A DNA stretch of 25,652 nt from a virus. The position numbers were made by a program, and so were the translations under genes. The notes below the pieces were generated by a model. The model worked only from the letters and a program-made list of their open reading frames with translations. It was not told the DNA's origin and ran no database searches. The stretch is taken from positions 1 to 25,652 of IMG/VR virus record IMGVR_UViG_3300012929_000042; one strand, given 5' to 3'. Positions 20,237-25,652 of this stretch are shown here, in pieces; position 1 is the first letter of the stretch, and every line of letters begins with the position of its first letter.

Positions 20237-20862
20237 AGACCAGCCTCTTCTCTCGCTCTCTTATCGCGGAGTTCCTGAACGGTTCGATCAATATCCGCCT
20301 GAGTGATTGGCTTAAAATCTGGGCTCGCAGGGGGAGCCTTAAAGCGCTTCCGCTTGTGGTCGAAGGTATTCATAACCTCACGCAGACGAGCATTCTCATC
20401 GGGCCTTTCCGGATGCCCTGGAGGTAGCGCCTTCAACGCTCCGGCTGGCAGCGCCAAGGGATCGTGACCTGTTTCGCTCGGCAACCCCTCAGGGAATTGA
20501 TCGGTCGGCCCGCTCTCGATGCCGTCTACCGGACGGTATCGCGCACAGACGATCTGTCGCAATCCCAAGACCCCACACTTGTCCCATGACCGATACAGAG
20601 CCACGGCTCTACGCACCATGTACCGCAGCGATTCCACGCTGGGACACATTGATGCGATAGCGTCTCCAATCACCGTCTGGGACGGCTGGTCTTGCGGGAA
20701 GAAGGCGATGGCGCCCAGCGACTTCGTAGCCGCGGCCACGGCCTGCGGATTGAGCGGCGTACAGGTCTCGGTTTCCCGCGTCGGCTGTTTCGTATGACGG
20801 CACCGCACAGCGCCGCGTTCGGTTGTTTCCCAACCAGTGTCTTCGCAAAACTCACAGATCAT
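20233..20862 (-). CDS. Zinc-finger protein, possible replication accessory
   Basis: A 209-residue product. CEFCEDTGWETTERGAVRCRH at the front is a small zinc-binding motif of the 'C..C.GTGW' kind. The middle helical region has FFPQDQPSQTVIGDAIASMC and then RYMVRRAVALYRSW followed by LRQIVCARYRPVDG, a pattern I associate with phage/prophage proteins next to DUF1376 or helicase-loader genes. The C-terminus is charged (RTVQELRDKRAREEAGL). ATGA overlaps both neighbours. A role in loading replication proteins is inference. Confidence 0.7.
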   Translation of the reverse strand: MICEFCEDTGWETTERGAVRCRHTKQPTRETETCTPLNPQAVAAATKSLGAIAFFPQDQPSQTVIGDAIASMCPSVESLRYMVRRAVALYRSWDKCGVLGLRQIVCARYRPVDGIESGPTDQFPEGLPSETGHDPLALPAGALKALPPGHPERPDENARLREVMNTFDHKRKRFKAPPASPDFKPITQADIDRTVQELRDKRAREEAGL

Positions 20863-21827
20863 CGTGTCCTCCCAAAAGCTTCTATGGAATCTGCCAGCTC
20901 GTCAATAGTGGCCCGTCCGTTCTTTCGAGGGATTAACTCCGGCATTCGGTTTTCGTCCTCGTAGCGCTCGTCGTTTAGCCAGCCTTGCGCAAATTTTATC
21001 TTGATCGTGGAATCGGCTGCGCACTGCTTTGAGTACCGCTTAGCTCCTTTGAAAACCTTGACGGCCAACTCGTGAGTATGGACTTTTCGCTCGAAGGTGT
21101 CCATCCCAGCTTGTTTGCCATCTCGACCAGGGAAAACGTCCCAGAAGGCATCCCACCATTTCCCGCGCTCTTCGCCCAGCGCCTTGCGAATCTGTTCCGT
21201 GGTACGGTGCCCGTTTTTCCGGGCGTGCCCATTCGAGGAAGGGGACGTCAAAACAAGCGCCGTAGGCGCGGGGGGCTTAGGGGGTTCTTCTTCTATAGCA
21301 GTAGGAGAAGCAGAAGGAGAGCATTGCACAGCGGATGCACGTGCATCGCTCTGCTCTTTTAATTTCTTGTATTTATCCCATCGCACCGTAGCGGCCTCAG
21401 ATTTTATTTCAGAAAATTCTTTCGATTTTTCTCTAGAATTTTCCTGTTTTTTGTTAAAAAACCTTCCGTCCCGCTCGAAGAAACAGGGCGAAATCGAAGG
21501 CCAAATCTTGGTGACATACCCAAAGGTTCGGCCCATGATAACCGCGAGGCGCTTGAGGTCGGACGGGACGCCGTTGTTGAGCCAGGAATGGTTCAGGAGC
21601 CGGATGTAGAATCCGAACTCTCGATCATCCATTGCCTTAACGTTTTCGTCTGTGTCGCAATCCTTTGGATACCATTGGAATGCTGGAGCCTTTTCTGACG
21701 TATGGTCTCTCCCTTCGATGAGAGGTGCGTGTGGGCCGGCAGGTCGAAGGTTCATGACCGGCCCGGTCACGCGGAGTCGGGAGCTACCCGACGTGTCTAT
21801 TTTCGCACGGGCTGCCACCCGAATCAA
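20859..21827 (-). CDS. DUF1376-type phage replication protein
   Basis: The TTG at 21827 overlaps the upstream stop (TTGA) with GGTGAT eight bases before it. An ATG at 21755 is the alternative. At 322 residues it has AFQWYPKDCDTDENVKAMDD, then REFGFYIRLLNHSWLNNGVP, the DUF1376 winged-helix-like N-terminus. A Lys/Glu stretch (KKQENSREKSKEFSEIKSEA), a Pro-rich linker and a C-terminal helical domain with WWDAFWDVFPGRDGKQ follow. Proteins of this type stand where lambda O-like initiators do. The low-GC linker contains inverted repeats that could be an origin. Confidence 0.8.
   Translation of the reverse strand: MIRVAARAKIDTSGSSRLRVTGPVMNLRPAGPHAPLIEGRDHTSEKAPAFQWYPKDCDTDENVKAMDDREFGFYIRLLNHSWLNNGVPSDLKRLAVIMGRTFGYVTKIWPSISPCFFERDGRFFNKKQENSREKSKEFSEIKSEAATVRWDKYKKLKEQSDARASAVQCSPSASPTAIEEEPPKPPAPTALVLTSPSSNGHARKNGHRTTEQIRKALGEERGKWWDAFWDVFPGRDGKQAGMDTFERKVHTHELAVKVFKGAKRYSKQCAADSTIKIKFAQGWLNDERYEDENRMPELIPRKNGRATIDELADSIEAFGRTR
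21412..21462. repeat. Inverted repeats in an AT-rich patch, candidate origin
   Basis: GAAAATTCT (21412-21420) and AGAATTTTC (21435-21443) are a perfect 9-base inverted repeat with 14 bases between. Next to it GTTTTTT and AAAAAAC (21446-21462) form a second one with a 3-base loop. The whole patch is much richer in A/T than the surroundings and lies inside the replication protein gene. Confidence 0.4.
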
Positions 21828-22006
21828 GTGATACTATCACCGTTTGCGCGTGAAAGCACGTCCTTGAGAGCCCGCGCCACGGTGAAACAGTCGCGATGTC
21901 CCGGCTTGCTCATGAACCACTCACGCTGCTCTGAGGGCATTGCCAAGACTTCTGCCTCGGTGGCTAGCAGCCGGTCGCATGCTTCAATGAGACCCTCAAC
22001 TCTCAC
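21824..22006 (-). CDS. Small hypothetical protein
   Basis: GTG 22006 overlaps the TGA of the helix-turn-helix gene (GTGA). The 60-residue product (MRVEGLIEACDRLLATEAEV onward) is helical and acidic, with SEQREWFMSKPGHRDC in the middle and ARALKDVLSRANGD at the end. The stop overlaps the TTG start of the replication protein. No family recognised. Confidence 0.62.
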   Translation of the reverse strand: MRVEGLIEACDRLLATEAEVLAMPSEQREWFMSKPGHRDCFTVARALKDVLSRANGDSIT

Positions 22007-22185
22007 TTGGCTCCACACGCAATTGCAAGGGCCTTGCGGCGTTCCTGGTCCACGATCTTGGCGACATGCTGACGGGTGCAGCCAGCTAACTTGGCGATGT
22101 CATCGGGGCTCAGCCAAAGAGCCTCACAATGCAGCCGCCAGATGAGCGTTCGGCGGTTGCTGATGGCCAGGCCGCGGGTGGTCAT
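22003..22185 (-). CDS. Small helix-turn-helix protein
   Basis: ATG 22185 overlaps the upstream stop (ATGA), giving 60 residues. After MTTRGLAISNRRTLIWRLHC comes LSPDDIAKLAGCTRQHVAKI, a clear helix-turn-helix of the sigma-like/Crp type, then a basic helix VDQERRKALAIA. It is probably a DNA-binding regulator of the array or an origin/packaging-site binder. Confidence 0.72.
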   Translation of the reverse strand: MTTRGLAISNRRTLIWRLHCEALWLSPDDIAKLAGCTRQHVAKIVDQERRKALAIACGAK

Positions 22186-22433
22186 GACTTGCGCTCTAGA
22201 GCATCGATAGCGGTGCAGCACGCCAAGCACACGGTACAGTGAGCTGGGTCGCAATCATGTACTGGAGCAGCCTCTAAGGCCCGCTGTATGCTCATAAGCG
22301 CCGCCCGCAGCCGCTCGTTCTCACCATCAGCCGCAACTATCCGCAGCGCATCCTCATCTGTTTGGCATTGGCCGACCAGTCGGTCGCCTTCGTACAGGTT
22401 GCGCGTGACTTTGGTGCCGGTCCGATAACTCAC
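22182..22433 (-). CDS. Hypothetical protein with Cys/His cluster
   Basis: An 83-residue product with ATGA overlaps at both ends. The start MSYRTGTKVTRNLYEGDRLV is beta-like, followed by a long helix (ENERLRAALMSIQRALEAAP). The last part HDCDPAHCTVCLACCTAID carries five Cys and two His, a possible metal site. This layout of helix plus Cys cluster is seen in small phage early proteins. Confidence 0.68.
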   Translation of the reverse strand: MSYRTGTKVTRNLYEGDRLVGQCQTDEDALRIVAADGENERLRAALMSIQRALEAAPVHDCDPAHCTVCLACCTAIDALERKS

Positions 22434-23002
22434 CTAATTGCCCCAGGATTTACATTACTGCTCCTGCGTGGGCTGGTTCTTGCCACGTTCGCATCCCATC
22501 CAGCTTTAATCCTCCACCTTATGGTGCTTTCGCCAAGATCCTTACTACCATATACCTCAGGCTGGCGAAGAAACACCTTGTCGATACTCAGTCCTATCCT
22601 TAAACGGCGGCGAATAGTGGTCACCGCTATTCCAGTTTCTCTTGACCACGCAGAAAGCGACTGTCGTTTTCCTTCGTGCTCGATATATGAGCACTGCCGT
22701 GTATTATTCTGCTGCTGAATTGGCGTAGCCCATCGAAGGTTTCCAGGCTCATAATTTCCATCGTTGTTGATACGGTCAACAGAATATTCGGGGGAAGGCC
22801 TTGGACCGATCTCGGCGAGTAACTCCGAGCAAAAAACCACCGCGCTTGCTTTCCATTCAGGGGACATTTTAATGCCGCGACCGCCGTAGTAATTTCTCTG
22901 TTCATACTTCAGAGAATAGCAGCGCTTTTTGATTTGCTTCCACGCCCTATAAAACACACGGGTTTCCTCGTTAGATTCCAACCTAGCCGTTCTAATCGCC
23001 AT
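22430..23002 (-). CDS. HNH nuclease with DNA-binding C-terminus
   Basis: A 190-residue product. YRAWKQIKKRCYSLKYEQRN, YYGGRGIKMSPEW, then YSVDRINNDGNYEPGNLRWA and QQQNNTR match block by block the HNH protein at 4202 ([39 protein letters not shown]). After the core, SLSAWSRETGIAVTTIRRRL is a helix-turn-helix-like repeat segment as in homing nucleases. SD GGAGG lies before ATG 23002. It probably is a mobile intruder; a 16-codon ORF upstream may be a remnant of the site it entered. Confidence 0.85.
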   Translation of the reverse strand: MAIRTARLESNEETRVFYRAWKQIKKRCYSLKYEQRNYYGGRGIKMSPEWKASAVVFCSELLAEIGPRPSPEYSVDRINNDGNYEPGNLRWATPIQQQNNTRQCSYIEHEGKRQSLSAWSRETGIAVTTIRRRLRIGLSIDKVFLRQPEVYGSKDLGESTIRWRIKAGWDANVARTSPRRSSNVNPGAIR

Positions 23003-23052
23003 TACGCTTTTGCCTCCTCAATGTGAATCACGGCCCCTGGAACTACAACCAC
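23002..23052 (-). CDS. Possible 16-residue ORF before the HNH gene
   Basis: GTG 23052 follows GGAGG by five bases and reads VVVVPGAVIHIEEAKA, ending TAATG with the HNH start. It overlaps the VRR-NUC gene by 10 bases. Its codons look protein-like, so it may be a coupling peptide or the stump of a gene displaced by the HNH insertion. Confidence 0.3.
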   Translation of the reverse strand: MVVVPGAVIHIEEAKA

Positions 23053-23498
23053 TTCGACCTCCGCATGAGGCCGCTCATCTCATAGTGCGTCTTGAAGCCT
23101 TCCACGCTGGCCGGGAAATCGACACTGGCGATCCAGGTGCGAAATCCCCGCGCCCGCTCTTTGTTGTGCCAGTCGAGTTGCGCTTTCGACGGCTTGCCGT
23201 TGCGTGCCTTAAATTCTACCCATAACATTTCACATGCGCCCAAATGACCACAATTTCCGCTCATTGGTCTCATGAAAAGATAGTCAGCCATCCCGATCTC
23301 GCCGAAGCCCTTGCCGCGGCTCTTGTCGCTTACCGGGTCAGTGCGGAGCGCTCGCCAGCCGTCTTCCTGCATGAGCTTCACACACTCATCCTGTATGTCG
23401 TCCTCGCTAGCATCAGGACAGGGCGCGGGTTGCGCCCCCTCGGGTGGTTGCTTAAGTCGCGCGTAGTGCTCGTCCAGTTGCTCTTGTGTCCATCCCAT
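23043..23498 (-). CDS. VRR-NUC-type PD-(D/E)XK nuclease
   Basis: A 151-residue product with AGGAG six bases before ATG 23498. The C-terminal 100 residues match VRR-NUC: E.DIQDECVKLMQEDGW, then GKGFGEIGMADYLFM with the metal Asp, then MLWVEFKARNGKPSKAQLDW containing the E.K and Q of the active site, and HNKERARGFRTWIAS. VRR-NUC enzymes cut structured DNA, e.g. junctions. The N-terminus is a short charged helix. Likely job: processing phage replication or recombination intermediates. Confidence 0.82.
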   Translation of the reverse strand: MGWTQEQLDEHYARLKQPPEGAQPAPCPDASEDDIQDECVKLMQEDGWRALRTDPVSDKSRGKGFGEIGMADYLFMRPMSGNCGHLGACEMLWVEFKARNGKPSKAQLDWHNKERARGFRTWIASVDFPASVEGFKTHYEMSGLMRRSKWL

Positions 23499-23507
23499 GA
23501 AAAGCTC

Positions 23508-24131
23508 CTAGAACGGCACGTCATCGCTGCTCGCGCTGCCATCGGCCACGGCCTCGGCAGCCGGGTTGCGCTTGTTGCGCTCCTTGCGCGTGCCCTTCTG
23601 GTGTGAGCCGCCCATCTCGATAACCGACGCCAGAGGAGCGCCATTCTCGGCGGCGACATCAGCCGCGCTCATGATTTCGGGCTCTGCGATGGCGATAGGC
23701 GTTGGGGTCGGAAACGGTGGTGGCGTGATGATAGGCTCCTTCTTCGCCTGCTCGGCATCTTCCTGCGCTTGCGCCTTTTCCTGGAGGTCCAAGACCATCT
23801 GGCGATCAGTGTCGGTCATTGCCTTGACCGCGACCTCTTCGCCAGTGTCGTTGCGAATGATGCGCTTCTTTCCCGGCTCTGGGCTATCAAGCTCCACGCG
23901 ACACTCGATCATGCGGTACTCGAATCCGTTGTCAATGAGTCCGCTAAGTCGAACTACTATACCTTGCTGGAGAGCTATGTCGGCCTTAAGCTGGCTTACT
24001 ATCTCCTTCTGGCGAAGCTCGATGCTCTGCTGCATCTTACTCGCACGGGCGGATTCTTTAGCCATTTCGGCTATTTCTGAGTCACTGAACTGATACTTCA
24101 GGTGCTCCGTGAACTTCTGGTTTTGTTGCAC
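23508..24131 (-). CDS. Coiled-coil protein with SSB-like acidic C-tail
   Basis: GTG 24131 lies four bases after AAGGAG. The 207-residue product has a long N-terminal helix (FSDSEIAEMAKESARASKMQ to LKADIALQQG), a small beta domain (FEYRMIECRVELDSPEPGKK), a Gln/Glu/Ala helix, a Pro-rich stretch PPPFPTPTPIAIAEPE, a basic patch KGTRKERNKRN and a disordered tail ending SSDDVPF. The last residues copy the acidic tip of bacterial SSB (DDDIPF), which recruits repair and replication enzymes. It has no OB-fold. It overlaps the upstream gene by 50 bases. Confidence 0.72.
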   Translation of the reverse strand: MQQNQKFTEHLKYQFSDSEIAEMAKESARASKMQQSIELRQKEIVSQLKADIALQQGIVVRLSGLIDNGFEYRMIECRVELDSPEPGKKRIIRNDTGEEVAVKAMTDTDRQMVLDLQEKAQAQEDAEQAKKEPIITPPPFPTPTPIAIAEPEIMSAADVAAENGAPLASVIEMGGSHQKGTRKERNKRNPAAEAVADGSASSDDVPF

Positions 24132-24270
24132 TTGTCTCCTTCGCTCTTACTTCGTTGATAACATCAAACTCTACAGCGTAGGTCCTGAGGCATCGCCAGC
24201 AGCGATACCTTCCGTTTATCGGGAGGCTTATAGCGCCGTGAAAGTGTGTGCAGATCCAGCGGCCTATCAT
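24082..24270 (-). CDS. Small protein with CxxC pair
   Basis: ATG 24270 overlaps the upstream stop (ATGA). The 62-residue product starts MIGRWICTHFHGAISLPING, then RYRCWRCLRTYAVEFDV, giving C...H.H...CxxC, a likely zinc site. The tail from about residue 40 lies over the start of the next gene and is Thr/Val/Glu-rich. No family known. Confidence 0.62.
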   Translation of the reverse strand: MIGRWICTHFHGAISLPINGRYRCWRCLRTYAVEFDVINEVRAKETSATKPEVHGAPEVSVQ

Positions 24271-24422
24271 TCTGCGTCACGATCCTTGATTTTATCTAGC
24301 AGCGTAAGTAATATAAGATCTTTGGGATATAGCTCTAAAATAGCTCGGATTTCTGCGATGATAGCCCTACGCTCTTGCCGAGCCCCCTTTTCTCGCTCAA
24401 TGTTTTGCAGAGCCGTGCTCAT
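24267..24422 (-). CDS. Small helical protein
   Basis: ATG 24422 follows GGAGG by eight bases and overlaps the stop of the membrane micropeptide gene (ATGA). The 51-residue product (MSTALQNIEREKGARQERRA onward) is one or two amphipathic helices with IIAEIRAILELYP, ending DRDAE. It resembles small coiled-coil phage proteins. Confidence 0.62.
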   Translation of the reverse strand: MSTALQNIEREKGARQERRAIIAEIRAILELYPKDLILLTLLDKIKDRDAE

Positions 24423-24499
24423 CTGTACATCCTCCTGACAGCCAGGGCAATGCAGCAAAATACGAGGAACAGGGCGATGGGCGCGAATATTCTAAGCAT
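24419..24499 (-). CDS. 26-residue single-span membrane micropeptide
   Basis: ATG 24499 lies inside the end of the upstream gene (8-base overlap) and the TGA overlaps the next ATG (ATGA). It reads MLRIFAPIALFLVFCCIALA then VRRMYR: one hydrophobic helix with a basic end, typical of a membrane micropeptide. Its codons also contain the GGAGG used as SD by the next gene. It may be a membrane effector, small holin-like element or coupling ORF. Confidence 0.58.
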   Translation of the reverse strand: MLRIFAPIALFLVFCCIALAVRRMYR

Positions 24500-24722
24500 T
24501 GGGCGCATCCTTTCCCTGTCGCTTATTGTCTAACTCCATAGCCTCAGCCTGCGTCCACGGCTTAGGGCGCCGCTTGCGCACCGCTGGCGTAGTGCCGTTG
24601 CCCGCTGCCAGGCACCGAGTATGCGCGTAGACCATATCCTTGAAGCGTGCCTGCTCCTCTGGCGTAAGGCTGGCCCAGAGCTCGAATGCTGCGGCGACTC
24701 GGTCATTACGCTGACGGCTCAT
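24492..24722 (-). CDS. Small hypothetical protein
   Basis: A 76-residue product with ATGA overlap at the start. DRVAAAFELWASLTPEEQAR followed by FKDMVYAHTRCL forms a helix pair, then a basic linker (VRKRRPKPWTQAEAMELDNK). The 'W.SL.PEEQ..F' segment is common in small DNA-binding or assembly helices. Function unknown. Confidence 0.65.
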   Translation of the reverse strand: MSRQRNDRVAAAFELWASLTPEEQARFKDMVYAHTRCLAAGNGTTPAVRKRRPKPWTQAEAMELDNKRQGKDAPNA

Positions 24723-25045
24723 TTGCTCACCGCGTGCCAGCAGGATAGAGTTTTCTTCATGATGGTGTCTGGGCCGTTGGGCACATGGATCGAAGAATAG
24801 CCGACCTTGTTGACCACGACCGCCGTCTTATAGGCCCAGCACTCCTTCACGTTGTACGGATTGTTGCCGTTGTAAAAGTTGTCCTCGCATCCATCGCACA
24901 TAGCCTTGTTTGGATAGACATATTCTGATGGATGGTTGAAAGTTCGAGTGATTGTTCCTCTGCCGTGGATGCGCTTGCCCTCGCGCAGCTTGTTGTCTGT
25001 GTGGATAGCCGTGCCGTCCACCATTACCAACGCCATGCTACTCAT
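24719..25045 (-). CDS. Hypothetical protein with Cys motif
   Basis: A 108-residue product with GAGGAG before ATG 25045, which overlaps the upstream stop (ATGA). The front is beta-like (MSSMALVMVDGTAIHTDNKL), the middle has CDGCEDNFYNGNNPYNVKEC, a CxxC with a later Cys, and the end is TLSCWHAVSK. A small metal-bound fold is possible. No family recognised. Confidence 0.68.
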   Translation of the reverse strand: MSSMALVMVDGTAIHTDNKLREGKRIHGRGTITRTFNHPSEYVYPNKAMCDGCEDNFYNGNNPYNVKECWAYKTAVVVNKVGYSSIHVPNGPDTIMKKTLSCWHAVSK

Positions 25046-25179
25046 TTGCGCTCCTCTCTCCGCACCCGATTCTCGATGGTCGGGTAGGTCGTAGTGCCAT
25101 TGGACGCCCCATCCTTGGTGTACGTCAGCCTGGATTGACCGACTCGCTTCAGATCACGTACTCGTTTGTTGGCCTTCAT
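25042..25179 (-). CDS. Small basic protein
   Basis: ATG 25179 follows AAGGAG by five bases and overlaps the upstream stop (ATGA). The 45-residue product (MKANKRVRDLKRVGQSRLTY onward) is rich in Lys/Arg/Thr and ends NRVRREERK. Probably nucleic-acid-binding or structural. Coupling and SD are the support. Confidence 0.6.
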   Translation of the reverse strand: MKANKRVRDLKRVGQSRLTYTKDGASNGTTTYPTIENRVRREERK

Positions 25180-25325
25180 TTTGTCTCCTTCGCTTCTTTG
25201 CGCTTCTGATTATTGGCCCGTAGCCTCTGCTGAATCTGCTCCTTCACCTGAGCGCACCTGGGGCACTTACACGGAGAATGTGCCGCCAACAGGTGAGCCG
25301 AACTGCGAGAGATGTTCAGCCGCAT
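25176..25325 (-). CDS. Small Cys-rich basic protein
   Basis: ATG 25325 follows the upstream TAG directly, and the stop overlaps the next ATG (ATGA). The 49-residue product has HSPCKCPRCAQVKEQIQQRL: three Cys in CxCxxC, then a basic helix and a Lys-rich end EAKETK. Possible zinc knuckle with coiled helix. Confidence 0.58.
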   Translation of the reverse strand: MRLNISRSSAHLLAAHSPCKCPRCAQVKEQIQQRLRANNQKRKEAKETK

Positions 25326-25652
25326 CTACTTCACCTGCGACCATTCGCGGCAATCGCCGGCCGTTTCGACCACTTCCCAGAGCTTCCCTTGAGAACGCAC
25401 CTTGTACCCGATTACGTGCTCGATCGCATCTGGCAGGGCGTCAACCTCGGGGATCTGCAACCACGCAACCTCAAGCTCCTGGATGGCCAGCGAAAGTTCC
25501 TTGTAGCAGCCCCTGGCCGCCTTTATGCCCTCCGTGGTGGCCGGAAACTGGTTCGACTTCTCGACTCCCCACTTGCCCAGGATCGTGTAGTAGGCCACAG
25601 CCTCCTTGTCAAGCGCCTTGAAGCGCTTCTTGAGCACAGCGAAGGCTTCCAG
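25326..25652 (-). CDS. Hypothetical protein, 5' end beyond window
   Basis: The frame is open to the right edge, so the start is outside. The visible 108 residues read from LEAFAVLKKRFKALDKEAVA through YYTILGKWGVEKSNQF and LSLAIQELEVAWLQ to a beta-like end VIGYKVRSQGKLWEVVETAG. It is mostly helical and charged. A GTG at 25637 could be an internal start but the upstream codons are equally protein-like. No family recognised. Confidence 0.65.
   Translation of the reverse strand: MEAFAVLKKRFKALDKEAVAYYTILGKWGVEKSNQFPATTEGIKAARGCYKELSLAIQELEVAWLQIPEVDALPDAIEHVIGYKVRSQGKLWEVVETAGDCREWSQVK

Noticed and set aside
1-25652. CRISPR array, insertion sequence, rRNA or tRNA
   Set aside because: No regularly spaced repeats, transposase motifs with terminal repeats, or conserved RNA gene cores were seen on either strand by reading.

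Overview
The window looks like part of the genome of a tailed double-stranded DNA phage or prophage, with medium-high GC by eye. The clearest hallmark is an adjacent small and large terminase pair (about 12.4-14.3 kb). Supporting signs are four free-standing HNH nuclease genes, a phage-type RNA ligase, a DUF1376-type replication protein, a VRR-NUC-type nuclease and dozens of very small packed genes. No capsid, portal, tail, integrase or endolysin gene can be recognised. The host cannot be fixed from sequence alone. Genes use either clear Shine-Dalgarno (SD) sites or, at the head of transcription units, apparently leaderless starts.

Layout, in the direction of minus-strand transcription (right to left): (a) 25.65-18.57 kb is an early or replication-like array of small genes. 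It includes an SSB-tailed coiled-coil protein, a VRR-NUC nuclease, two HNH nucleases, a small helix-turn-helix protein and the DUF1376 protein. (b) 18.5-16.1 kb is a membrane-protein cassette with its own promoter. It holds a zinc-finger protein, two small basic proteins, a seven-helix membrane protein, a three-helix protein that matches the ethylene-binding domain of plant ETR1-type receptors, and a coiled-coil/tail-anchored protein. Two small plus-strand genes are embedded in it. (c) 14.4-16.0 kb is a plus-strand island with a DUF559-type nuclease, a beta-domain plus zinc-ribbon protein and a 52-residue protein. (d) 14.3-12.4 kb holds the terminases. (e) 12.4-0 kb starts with an RNA ligase under its own predicted promoter. 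It continues as one long chain carrying four GT-A/GT2-like glycosyltransferases, two methyltransferases (FkbM and Methyltransf_24 types), a Gfo/Idh/MocA oxidoreductase and a short-chain dehydrogenase, interleaved with small unknown genes and two HNH nucleases.

Almost every minus-strand gene overlaps the next by 4 bases (ATGA, GTGA or TTGA) or by a few bases. I used this to place starts and to recover several genes of 23-60 codons. Translation is therefore probably coupled along each array. The sugar and methyl-transfer genes together suggest a module that builds or attaches a modified glycan, on virion protein, phage DNA or host surface. The target is inference. The most notable single gene is the stand-alone ethylene-receptor-like membrane domain at 16459-16833.
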